A stretch of DNA of 64,000 bases. Source: Eublepharis macularius (lineage: Eukaryota > Chordata > Lepidosauria > Squamata > Eublepharidae). The position numbers and the translations under genes were made by a program. Each line of letters opens with the position of its first letter. Position 1 is the first letter of the stretch. The stretch covers positions 15,006,501-15,070,500 of the forward strand of contig NC_072798.1 in NCBI RefSeq assembly GCF_028583425.1, in the 5' to 3' direction. Below are positions 53,580 to 63,904 of the stretch, piece by piece. The notes beneath the pieces are model-generated. The model was not told where the DNA came from. It did no database searches and was given only the letters and a program-made list of their open reading frames with translations.

Positions 53580-54540
53580 GGGGGTCTTCTTGCGAGTTGG
53601 GGGAATTAGTGTGCAAGGATAGGGAGTGAGAGGGGGTAACTTTGGGATCTCCATCTATGTATACGTGGATCGTCCCGGCTAGAGAATTCTTTCAATGACC
53701 AGGTTTCAATCAAAAGGGGTTTTTAATTGAAAATAATAAAGATCAACAGCATGGAAAAACACAAACAACACACATTTAGAGCTAACTAGAAAGCAGAGGT
53801 GAAAATTGGATAGAGTTTGGGGGATCGGGTGATATTTACCATCCAGAAGAGGGTGTCCGGGAGAGAGAACATTGAGCAACCAGCGCACCAAGGCAGAAGA
53901 GCTCGAACGGAGGTTTGAGGGTGGATGCTGGATCCGACTGCATGCTCACAACTATGGCGGAGGGGTAGTCCGATTATACTGTGAAACATACTCAGGGGCA
54001 AGACTGCATTTTCTGTCCCCAAACAAAGACTTAATGGTTGTTCCCAGGGTGGGAAAAAGGATTGGGAAGCCATCTCTGGGGTGAGACAATATACTGACGA
54101 GCTGTCTCTGGGACGAGACAATGAACTGGGAAGGTTTGATAAGGTCTTCCCAGGCAGAATTAAAGGGATGACTGACGGCCCGCAAATTATGGTTGGGTAA
54201 GGCTATCAGTGCCTGAGTCACTTGTGAATAGGACAATGGATCAGGCACGGTCGCTAGGGTGTGTTGCGGTGATTAATTCATGAACTCCAGGAGGACCCTT
54301 GGTCTCAGGATCTATGCACAACTCTGGGGTGTGGGGGGTGAGAACTGGCCACACCTGTCATCTCACATGCTAGCAATGTTCCATCTCCCATCTGGGATCT
54401 GGCTTCCATTTCTGCCTGCTTGGGCAGTATTTTGTGTTTGAAACACAGTCAGAGAAGAGGCTTGTGGCATAGCCATATTCATAAACCTTAATATTGTTAG
54501 GGCATGTCTGACCACTAATGATATAGCAAACTTTTGTGTG
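53580..54540 (-). mobile_element. LTR retroelement: LTR plus leader, minus strand
   Basis: The minus-strand leader has GGAGATCCCAAAGTTACCCC and CTCGCAAGAAGACCCCCC, then GGGTAACAGTATG, matching the leaders at 5877 and 21955. An AATTAAAAA signal lies about 60 nt before the LTR edge. The upstream LTR limit is approximate. Confidence 0.55.
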
Positions 54541-54904
54541 AATAGCTCTGGGTTCAGCTGATTGGTTTGCTTGAGTCTTCTGTTTTCTTCAAAGGCAAAG
54601 GTTTTTCAAATGCATTGTGTTGGATCCGGGGCATGCAATTCTAATAAATTCCCATGCCCACATCAATCCGCCAATTCCTCCCTCATGCTGCTCCTGAAGG
54701 TCTTCGGGGGGAGAAGTGTTTGGAGGAGGCAATTTGATTTGAGAATTGCTTAAACTCTATTTGATCAGCCTGCTGGGCAAGGCTGCCTCCCCATCCAAAA
54801 ACAAAAAACAAAAATGAGTGGTGCCACAACATGGTGGGGTGGGGCCACTTGAAATTAATCACGTGTTGTAAACTCCCTGCCCACACACTACTGATATGGT
54901 GGCT

Positions 54905-55170
54905 ACATAGGGGTGCCATTCCCCAGTCTCGGGCGGGGGATCCTCTGCTCCTCCCTTCACTCCATGTCCACTTATTTGGCCAACAGGGGGGCACGCTCCC
55001 CAGGCCACTCCCCCAGGCAGTGCAGCACCCTCCCTCCTGGGTGGTGCAGCTCACTCTTGTGCCCCACAGCGAGCCAATCTAGCCCAAGGGAGCACTCCCG
55101 CGGGCAGGATCACTTCCGAGAAAGTGATGTCACTTTGGGCCTAATTGTCTTGCATGGTGTGGCTCCAGTG
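54905..55170. mobile_element. GC-rich non-autonomous element
   Basis: GGGGTGCCATTCCCCAGTCT to GAAAGTGATGTCACTTTGGG; composition and TGATGTCACTT motif as in 45232 and 62429. Confidence 0.4.
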
Positions 55171-55261
55171 CAGGATTGCCAACTCCTAGGTAGTGGCTAG
55201 AAATCTCCCAGAATTACAACTGATCTCCAGGCCACAGAGATCAGTTCCTTGGAGAAAATAG

Positions 55262-55467
55262 ACAAGAGCAAGAGTCCAGTAGCACCTATAAGACTAACAA
55301 AATTTGTGGCAGGGTATGAGCTTTCCTGAGTCACAGCTCACTTCTTCAGAAAGTGAGCTGTGGCTCACAAAAGCTCATACCCTACCACAAATTTTGTTAG
55401 TCTTATAGGTGCTACTGGACTCTTGCTGTTTTCTATTGCTACAGACAGACTAACACGGCTACCTATT
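55262..55467. mobile_element. Palindromic AGTCCAGTAGCACC repeat with 13-bp duplication
   Basis: GAGTCCAGTAGCACCTATAA at the left is mirrored by TTATAGGTGCTACTGGACTC, and AGTGAGCTGTG by its inverse at the centre. TTGGAGAAAATAG flanks it at 55249-55261 and 55468-55480. Confidence 0.75.
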
Positions 55468-55520
55468 TTGGAGAAAATAGCTGCTTTAGAAGATCAACTC
55501 TATGGCATTATATCCCACTG

Positions 55521-55755
55521 ACAACAACAACATTCGGTTTATATACCGCCCTTGAGGACAACTTAACGCCCACTCAGAACGGTTTATTATCCCCACAACA
55601 ATCACCCTGTGACATGGGTGGGGCTGAGAGAGCTCAGAGAAGCTGTGATTGATCCAAGGTCACCCAGCTGTCTTCAAGCGGAGGATTGGGGAATCAAACC
55701 CAGTTCTCCAGATTAGAGTCCCATCGCTCTTAACCACTACACCAACCTAGCTCTC
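55521..55755 (-). mobile_element. SINE family A, near full length
   Basis: Plus-sense tail ACAACAACAACATTCGGTTT; minus-strand head AGAGCTAGGTTGGTGTAGTG and box B-like GGGTTTGATTCCC. A full copy nested in the MITE. Confidence 0.78.
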
Positions 55756-56096
55756 TGAGCCAGTCCCTCGCTTTCCAAACCCCACTCTCTCCAGGCTCCA
55801 TCCCCCCCCCCCCCAAATCTCCAGGAATTTCCCAATCTGGAGTTGGAAACCCTACTCCAAAGAAGTTGTGCATCCCCTGCTGCGCAACCAGAAGCTGATT
55901 TCTGAAATAGTGCAAGTAGTCATTTGACTTTGTATGCTGCAAAGGCCAGCAATGAACCAACAGCGTATTGCGCTGGACAGTGAGTGCAAACAACTCCACT
56001 TGTGCAAAAAATTTCCCCACTGCAACTCCCAACTCAAGAAACATTGCAGTGATAGTAATTAGGATGCAGGTTTGCAGTGTGAGGTTTGCAGTGTGT

Positions 56097-56500
56097 ATAT
56101 GTTGTGCAAATAAGAGGGCTTTTTACTCAGACAGGACAGGACAGCTGTACTGTAAGGAAGTGGTCTCAGAGAGATCCATCAGTAAAGGGATAGGGAGCGA
56201 CTATAGACTACTACTATTGCTGTAAATATTGAGGGACCATAGACTCCACTACTATTGCTATAGATATGATCCTACTGGGTTGCTCCTCTATTGTTGTAGA
56301 ATTGCTTATACCCTACTTCAGCATTTCTTCAGCTCTGTATTGGATTTCTGCTGGTTTTCAAATCTTTGCATATTTGCATGTATATATCCCTTACATGTTT
56401 ATCGAAATGTCTTTGATATTGACTGTACTGGCTCACACTGTGAAATTCACCTTGAGTCTCAGAGAGAAAGGCGGAATATACATAACATAAATAAATAATT
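56097..56500 (+). mobile_element. L2 3' end
   Basis: Encodes KRAFYSDRTGQLYCKEVVSE, matching the C-terminus and UTR of the L2 at 2342. Ends CCTTGAGTCTCAGAGAGAAA then ATAACATAAATAAATAA. Confidence 0.72.
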
Positions 56501-57065
56501 TTTAAAAATAAAGTAAAATGGCAACTATTTCCGTATTGAATCCAATTTATACAGGATCTGCTAGTCTTGAGGAGGAACAAGGAATTATCAGCTTAACTGT
56601 GCAGGGGACAGAAACGCCACTCCTGGGATTCCTGCCGTCTTCCTGACATCTGAGATTTCATTGTGGCTTTTGCATTTTCTTTGCAACAGTTAAAAAGGAG
56701 AAGCCCGTTCTTTTCTCTTTTTTCTCTTTCTTTCTTGCTGAGATTGAACTGTGCGTCCAACACCACGTTCATTGTGCCCCCAATCCTATTATCATAAGTG
56801 GCTCAATATAGTTACATACCAGCTTAGTAACAGAAGTCCCATGAGCCCATTGTACCCTGAAAGAAGCCCCTCGAGGTAGACCACAAACACCTGTTGACGC
56901 TTTTCTTGTGGCTTTCCACTTTATTCGGACATGCAGTATTTTGTTATTCAGCAACATTGCTAGACTTTCCTGCAATAATTCGGGCATTTCTTAGAGATAA
57001 ATTGCTGTGATGGAGGCAAAACATAAAATAAAGCTTCGGAGGTGGGCCCAGGAAGGGGGGGGGGA

Positions 57066-57420
57066 AGACAGCTGGGTGACCTTGGGTCAGTCACAGCTCT
57101 CTCAGAGCTCTCTCAGCCCCACTCACCTCATGGGATGGTTGTTGTGAGGATAATAATAACACATTTTGTAAATCACTCTGAGTGTGGCATTAAATTGTCC
57201 TGAAGGGTTGTATATAAATTGAATGTTGTTGTTAACCTTCAGGTGGTGGCTGGAAATCTCCTAGAATTACAACTGATCTCCAGCCAACTGAAATCCGTTC
57301 CCCTGCTTCAGAGGGTGAACCCTATGGCATTATACCCTTCTGAGGCCCCTCCCATCCCCAACCCCCACCCTTTCCAGGCTCCACCCCCTAAATCTTCAGT
57401 AACTTCCCATCTTAGAGAAG
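57066..57420 (+). mobile_element. SINE family A 3' part followed by a GGTTGCCAACTCC MITE fragment
   Basis: 57066-57236 has GACCTTGGGTCAGTCACAGC and a GTTGTTGTT end without the tRNA head. 57236-57420 has TCAGGTGGTGGCTGGAAATC and AATTACAACTGATCTCCAGC of the MITE. Confidence 0.6.
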
Positions 57421-57422
57421 AG

Positions 57423-57566
57423 TGATTCCGCACGTGTTGGATAATGCACTTCCAATCCTCTTTATAGATCATTTGGAACAGATTTTGTTGTGTGCGGAAC
57501 AAAAAATCCACCTCAAACGATTGATAAAGTGCATTGAAAGTGCATTATCCAACGTGTGCGGAATCA
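57423..57566. mobile_element. 144-bp palindromic MITE, TGATTCCGCACGTGTTGG
   Basis: TGATTCCGCACGTGTTGGAT at the left mirrors ATCCAACGTGTGCGGAATCA at the right; the inner arms share AATGCACTT and TTCAATGCAC, with a central TGTGTGCGGAACAAA. Nearly fully self-complementary. Confidence 0.78.
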
Positions 57567-57952
57567 GCTGAAATTTAACCTTCTAAGCTCATTGACTTCA
57601 ATGGACTTCGAAGGAGGTGAAACGCTCAGAATTACCACTGCAAGTGTCCGAGTTGAACGGGAAACATTTGGCTCGCTCTTTGATCTCTATGAACCCTGAT
57701 TCTGGAAGGTTCCAACTGACTCTGCACTTGCCCAGACCTGTCCAGATGACTGCACAGAGACAATAAAAAACAGATCAGAGCTTTAAATAACCAGGATTTT
57801 TGCTCCCATCTGAGATCTGCAGAACTTCAGTCCACTGAATGTATCAAAGCAGGGTATTTTCCATACCACCGAAGTCCTAACTAACAGATTAGTCTAACAG
57901 ATTTGTAGAGGGAGCCAGGTTCATTCTTTGGCACCTCCAGTTGAAAGGATGA

Positions 57953-58154
57953 CCATTTCCACATGTCTTCCCCCCTCACACAAAATCGCACAAACCTCAT
58001 GGAACGACAGTGTCTTCATGGCTCCGTTTCATGGCACAATGACATCAGAAATCGCGCCATGAAATGGAATCATGACAGGAAATTGCACCATGAAGACGCC
58101 ATCATTCTACGAGTTTTGCATGATTTTGCACGAGGGAAAGACGTGGAAATGGCC
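57953..58154. mobile_element. 202-bp palindromic MITE, GGCCATTTCCACAC ends
   Basis: CCATTTCCACATGTCTTCCC at the left, GAAAGACGTGGAAATGGCC at the right. The inner pairs AAAATCGCACAAACC and GATTTTGCACGAGG, and GTCTTCATGG and CCATGAAGAC, confirm the fold. Shares terminal bases with 48283-48432. Confidence 0.7.
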
Positions 58155-58364
58155 AATGTTGGGGGGGGGGAAGACTGGGAAGTAACTCTCTCCTCAAACT
58201 GCACATCAGAGTTGGCTGTTCCACAGTTCCTGCTGCTGAAAATCATGCCAACTTCAGTCTCGTTCCCATTTTTTAGGACCAGGCAATGTGTTTGGCATGA
58301 TTGTGCTGTTCCACCCCTGGCCAGTATCACAGCTTAACTATGCATGCCATGATTGTCTATTTGT

Positions 58365-58686
58365 AGGGCTTTTTTCTGGGAAAAGAGGTGGTGAAACTCA
58401 GTGGTAAAACTCAGGACCGCACAATGACATCACTTTGGGTCAGCTGGAACAAGGAGCGGAGTTTTTTAAAGTTTAAATCACCATTGGCAAAAATGGTCAC
58501 ATGGCCGGTGGCCTCGTCCCCTGATCTCCAGACAGAGGGGAGTTTAGATTGCACTCTGTGCAGCGCAGAGGGCAATCTAAACTCCCCTCTGTCTGGAGAT
58601 CAGGGGGCGGGGCCACCGGCCATGTGACCATTTTCAAGAGGTGCTGGAACTCCGTCCCACTGCATTCCCGCTGAAAAAAAGCCCTG
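58365..58686 (+). mobile_element. hAT MITE, CAGGGCTTTTTTTC family, TATTTGT duplication
   Basis: AGGGCTTTTTTCTGGG and GAAAAAAAGCCCTG ends, flanked by TATTTGT on each side, and a central palindrome TGCACTCTGTGCAGCGCAGA. Confidence 0.83.
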
Positions 58687-58907
58687 TATTTGTCTATTCA
58701 TTGCTGGCATCATAGCATGATTGTGCATGACTTCATCCGTGATTGTGCATGGTAGGACCGAACACATGGCTCTATCTATGGCCGTCACCATCTCACAGCA
58801 GTGTCATGAGAGGGGGGGAAAGGCTAATTTTTACAAAGCAGACAGCCCTACTCAGGCCTGAAATGCAAGATGGGTTACCTACAACAGGAGTCTATAAGTG
58901 ATTGTAG

Positions 58908-59750
58908 TAGGGTTGCCGACTTCCAGATGGTAAAAAAGAAAGAAACAGCAAGACAGGTGTGAAAACTAACTAAACAATAAACAATCAGATGTTATACAAC
59001 ATTGTTTTTATGTGTACTGATACATAAAGAAAAAATAAGTGAAGTCATAAAAGAACTCCGCGTACACTTATTTTACTCAAGAAATAGGGGTGCCAAGTTA
59101 GATAACAAAGTTCCAGTTCTTATACACAGATGACAAAATCCATGCTAGTTACATATCCTTCGTCCTAAGAGTCTCATTTACATGGAAACAATAAACTTCT
59201 GTACACATCAAAATCTTCTGAATAACAACAAGCAAATAAATTTCATTGGATGATATTCAACCCAGAACACCGTAGCCGATTCTCTATAATGCAAAATACA
59301 ATACAATTAAGAAATCCTGTAATTCCACAAAAAATGTATAATGTATACGTTTCAAGCATAATCATTGAAAGTTCATACAAATAATTCAAAGCATTACGAT
59401 ATACAAATTCCAAGAATGACGGTTGATGGGAAAGCTGGTGTTTTTTTTCCTCCTGCTTCCAGGATTCTTTATCAAAGCCGCCAACGCTTCTTGATAGAAG
59501 TTCTCTCACCAAGAAAACATCTAATCAATCACTTAGAGAAACCAGTGTTTCAGACCTTCAAAAAGGAAGTCTTGATCTAATAGCCAGGCCACAGAGATCA
59601 GTTCCTCTGAAAAAATTGGCTACTTTTGGAATGTGGGCTCTATAGCATTATAGCCTAATGAAGTCCCTCCCCTCCCTAAATCCTGCCTTCCCCAGGCTCC
59701 ACCCCCCAAATCTCCAGGAATTTCCCAACCTGGAGCTGGCAACTCTATTA
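58908..59750. mobile_element. GGTTGCCAACTCC MITE split by a ~650-bp insertion
   Basis: GTAGGGTTGCCGACTTCCAG (58908) and GCCAGGCCACAGAGATCAGT through AACCTGGAGCTGGCAACTC (59581-59750) are the two halves. The insert between is AT-rich and unidentified; on the minus strand it contains CAAGAAGCGTTGGCGGC, loosely Penelope-like. Confidence 0.5.
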
Positions 59751-60429
59751 ATTGTAGGGGTTGCAAAACAAAGTCACCCAGACCACACATACCACTTGGC
59801 TCATCACAGTCCCCATAGTCCCCAGTCAGGCTGGGTCAGTCAAATTATATCAGGCCTTGAGCAAAGAGCCTGTAGATATTCTTCTTTTTGCCTTATTTTT
59901 AAACTGCTGACCTGAGCTGTTTTTTGAGATTAGCTTAACAGGCCTTAAGAAATGTGACATCTGTTGTTTTTCAAACATTCCTTTACAAGCTGGCTCCAGG
60001 CTCCAAGGAATCTTAATGTTATGACATTACTTGGAACGGCAGACCCTTGGAGGCAGGCAATGTAATATCAGACAAAACGCTGCTCTTTCCAGCCCATGTG
60101 CCTAATAAAAAGTTTAAGTTACAGAACTGGAAGGCACGACCATATATGCTGCTAAGCCTGACCCAACTGTTTCTTGCCAGTGTGTTCCTACAGAGTCATC
60201 TGTCCCTTCCAGTGGCACTTTTCTTGCTCTTCCCACCTTGCCCCAACCCCAGCTCCATAGCAGCCGTTATTATCGTTACCGTTTTTAAAGAGAGACAGAA
60301 GACCAGTTAAAGAAGCAATCTGGAGTCATTTATGCCAGTATTTGGACTCCTGCAGGGTAAGAAGAATGTGGTTGACCGATGTTCTGAGTTTTATATAAAC
60401 TATCTCTGGTGTTCTTCATGCAGAACTAT

Positions 60430-60600
60430 CGGGAAGGGGTCAGGGGTCAGTGGTACAGCTTCTGCTTTGCACACAGAAAGTTCATTCCCCAGCAACTCCA
60501 GTCAAAAGGATCATATAATAGATGAAAGACTACAACCTGAGACCCTGGAAAGCAGCTACCAGTCAGAGTAGATAATACTGATCTTGACAGCCCAATGCCC
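60430..60600 (+). mobile_element. SINE family C, plus strand
   Basis: GTCAGTGGTACAGCTTCTGC (box A-like), AAAGTTCATTCCCCAGCAAC, CTGAGACCCTGGAAAGCAGC and ATAATACTGATCTTGACAG. Confidence 0.65.
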
Positions 60601-60799
60601 AGACTCGGCATAAGGAATTTTGAATGTAATCCTTTAGAAACGATACTTAATCTCCAACTCAAGCTGGTCCCAACTGGTAGCATGGTTGTCATCAAAACCA
60701 TTAAAGACATTCACACTTTTGTGTTAACAGGCTCCCAACATACCACCAGTGACTTTCCCCATGCTGACAAAGCCAACAGAGAAAGCCATTGCTCAGTAG

Positions 60800-61558
60800 T
60801 AGAGATGGGCACGAACCAAAATACAACCCAAAATTTGTGATGAACCAGGCCGCTTTGTGGTTCGTGAACCAGCGGATTGTCAGATCTCATTTCTGACAAA
60901 CTACCACCAAGTTTAGGCTGGTTTGTTTGGTTTGTTTTTTGGTTCATCACTGCAGACAGACTGGTGCCAGTCAATTAGTTTCCTAGGCAACAGGGGATGG
61001 ACTTCCTGCAGACCTTCTGCTGACCCAGAAGTGACCTTCTGCTGGCCTAGAAGTGACGATTTTCTGACCTAGAGCCAAAACACACGTTAAGAAAAACCTA
61101 GGTTCAGCACGTGTTCTCTTACCTCAAGGTTTGCTGGGATCTGTAGGTGTCCTGGAAGCTTAAAGTTTAGCATTTACAGAGCAGCAAAAAGGAAAAGGGA
61201 AATACAGGCGCCTGTATTTTAAGCTTTAAGCTTCCAGGACGACTTTAAGCTTCCAGGACGCTTACAGATCCTTTAAGCTTCCAGGACTTTAAGCTTCCAG
61301 GACCCCTACAGATCTTTAAGCTTCCAGGACGCCTACTTTAAGCTTCCAGGATGCCTACAGATCCCGGCAAACCTTGAGGTAAGAGAACACGTGCTGAACC
61401 TAGGTTTTTCTTAACGTGTGTTTTGGCTCCTAGATGTGACATTTTCACGAACCAAATGAACCAGTTCATGAACCGGGGGCAGGTTTGTGAAAGTTCGTGA
61501 AATCTGACAAACCACAAACCGCATGGTTCGGGTTTTTTCCAGTTTGTGCCCATCTCTA
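60800..61558. mobile_element. Non-autonomous hAT, TAGAGATGGGCACGAAC, with nested MITE
   Basis: TAGAGATGGGCACGAACC and TTTGTGCCCATCTCTA ends; flanking CTCAGTAG and CTCAGTAA match 7 of 8. The interior around both ends has GGTTTGT/ACAAACC units. A Harbinger-like MITE (61072-61429) interrupts it. Confidence 0.83.
61072..61429. mobile_element. Palindromic MITE, GAGCCAA group, CTA duplication, expanded arm
   Basis: GAGCCAAAACACACGTTAAG and the mirror CTTAACGTGTGTTTTGGCTC; CTA flanks both sides. AACCTAGGTTCAGCACGTGT is mirrored at about 61386-61405. The right arm contains six TTTAAGCTTCCAGGA units where the left has one. Confidence 0.82.
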
Positions 61559-61566
61559 CTCAGTAA

Positions 61567-62425
61567 CGACCACAGAGATTGATAGAGTTCCTAGAGAGCT
61601 GTGTCAAAGAATGGGAACGTATGATGTCACTTCTGGGTTTTTCCTGAAAGGACTCTGGCTTTCCTCTGAGCAGCAGGAGGTTTGCACTGAAAGTGGGAGA
61701 ATGCCTGTTACCACTTGCAGATTGGTATCTCTGTATGTGACACTTCAGATATGGAGACAGTTTGCTTATGCATCCTCCTTCCCTCCCCAAGTGTTCCCTG
61801 CAGATGCTAAAGAAGCATTGCCAGCCAAATGCACGTATCACTCACAAGGATGATTGATTGCTCAGTACGCAAAGATGAATGGTTCTCATCAAACCTTCAC
61901 AAACTTTCTTACAGGATCCTTTAGGGAACTGGGCAAGATAATGCAGTTGATTACATGAAGTAGCATCACTCAGAGACAGGCAGCTCCTATTCAATATGAT
62001 AAGGTATGCCAGACTGGCATTCTATACATAGACTGTTAAAAGCCAGTTTCTCTTAGTTTGACCTTCGTTCCACAGTTGTTGCAAGAAGAAAAATAGAATA
62101 ATCTCATGTACCCAAAGCTCAGAGCTCCTTAGACAAAGGACAGAACACAATATATAAAATGACCTTTTTCAAAATCATTTGGATTTTATTCTTACAGGGC
62201 AATCGGTGATTTAGAACATTTATCACTATTGGACAGCCTATATTAAGATATCACTTCCTATGTTAATACTATGAAAGTATTAACAAAGGAATGACAAATT
62301 AACGATGCCTTGTTCGGGGGTACTAAAAAGCCAAGGGATAGGTCTAAGTACAGTTGCCACGGTTTTTTTGCCAGACTGTCCAGGGAAAACAAATTTGAAA
62401 AAATGGACACCTGCACGTGCTCCTG
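61567..62425. other. BCAT1: Intron 2, nothing recognised
   Basis: Unassigned intronic sequence with no accepted exon or repeat. Confidence 0.4.
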
Positions 62426-62428
62426 GGA

Positions 62429-63195
62429 ACCTTAGGATTACCAGGTCCCTTACCCTCCCAGCGGGAGGCGGGGGACCTAGTGTTTACCTTTCTTGTGGCC
62501 TCAGCATGCTTCACTTCCGTGCTTTGTGCACATAGCCCTGCACCCACGTGATGATGTCACTTCCAGTGATGTCGCTTCCAGACAACATCACCGTGTGGGT
62601 ACAGGAGCACACTTCACAACAGGCCGATTTGGGCATCAATTGGGCCCAATTCAGCCTGCTTGGGGCCCAAATCTGCCTGCTGCAAAGTACGTGCATGCTC
62701 TTGGGAAGGCACGATGATGTCACTCCCTGGAGTGACATTGTCGCACCACCTCCAGGAGCGTACCCAGGAGGCCCCTTCTTGCACCCTTCTCCTCCACTGG
62801 CCAGGTGAGTGGGGAGGGGGTGGAGGCTGAAAGTGGGGATTCCCCCACCCCCACCAGGGGAATGACCTGGGGTGTGCCCAGGCAGGTGTGCAAGCTGGCC
62901 TGCTGCACACCCAAGGAGCAGGCTGCCAGGTCACCTGCCCAGCCCGCTGCCCACCCGGGGAGCAGCCCACCTGTGCACCCAACTGCCAGGCCTGCTGTGC
63001 TCCTGGGGAGCAGCCAGCCAGCCAGCCTGCCCAGCCTCTTGCGCTCCAGTGATGATGTTCTGGAAGTGACATCATCATGCTGGGGCCTGGAGTGTACACG
63101 CACTTTGTACGCACCCCAAGGAAAAACACAAAGGGGAAGTGGCAGGACCCTTGTCTAGTTTGGAGAGGAAAGCCATCTGGCAATGCTAGGTCTAA
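62429..63195. mobile_element. GC-rich non-autonomous element
   Basis: CTTAGGATTACCAGGTCCC at the left and CTGGCAATGCTAGGTCTAAG at the right look like inverted ends. The interior has GGGCCCAATTC and paired GTGATGATGTCACTTCC motifs as at 45232. A 195-codon open frame inside it is compositional. Confidence 0.45.
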
Positions 63196-63444
63196 GAGCA
63201 CCTGATGACGCTAAGAAGACTTGAGTCTAGTGAATTCCTGGATGGAGAAAGAGCATGGGGACTCTATATATATTGCCAGGAGCTCCAACACCAAGATATG
63301 AATGTAGGCTTTGATCCAGACGTCCTGAAGGAGGATCAGTCCCCCAACCCCACTTCCCAAAATGGCTGCAGAAGATCTGTGGACCACCCAGTGTGTGTTG
63401 GGAGGTGTTTGGGGGACATATGGAGCTGCCTGAGTTGGAACATC

Positions 63445-63672
63445 GGCCCATTTATTTATTTGTTATATCCTGCTTTCCTCTCCAACGGGGCCACAGAGGC
63501 GCTTACCACTTTCTCCCCTTCTCCGTTTTATCACCATGACAACCCTGTGAAGTAGGTTAGGCTGACCGTGTGTGAGCAGCCCAAAGTCATTCAGCAAGCT
63601 TCCATGGCCAAATGGGGATTCGAACCCGGGTGTCTTGCTCTGACACTCTAACCACTACACTACTCAGGCTTT
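63445..63672 (-). mobile_element. SINE family B, near full length
   Basis: Minus-strand head GAGTAGTGTAGTGGTTAGAG, box B-like GGGTTCGAATCCCC, core and a tail ending ATAAATAAATGG. Confidence 0.75.
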
Positions 63673-63904
63673 CTATCTAGCTCAGTATTGTCAATTCTAA
63701 CTGGCACCCGCTCTCCAGGGTCTCGCTATGGATACAGCATAGTGGCTGGGAGAACAATCAAGAAGGCTGTTGGTTCCGGCCTCATATAAGCCACAAACAG
63801 ACTAAATGGCTTTAAATAAGCAGCTCCCCACATGCCATATGGGGACAACAATACTGGCCTACCTCATAGGACTATTGCGATATCCATTAAACTCTAAAAC
63901 TGCA

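Larger units (their letters stand above)
55172..55860. mobile_element. GGTTGCCAACTCC MITE with two nested insertions
   Basis: The host MITE is seen as CAGGATTGCCAACTCCTAGG (left), GCTGCTTTAGAAGATCAACT (middle) and GGAATTTCCCAATCTGGAGT (right). A palindromic retroposon-like repeat (55262-55467) and a family A SINE (55521-55755, minus) interrupt it. Confidence 0.7.

Noticed and set aside
59540..59575. TCCTTTTTGAAG before GTCTGA on the minus strand, also considered as the exon 2 end
   Set aside because: The upstream codons do not match the family and the site is in an insertion inside a MITE.
62614..63201. 195-codon minus-strand open frame, the longest in the window
   Set aside because: It lies in a GC-rich repeat with stop-poor composition, shows no domain, and overlapping frames on both strands are equally open.
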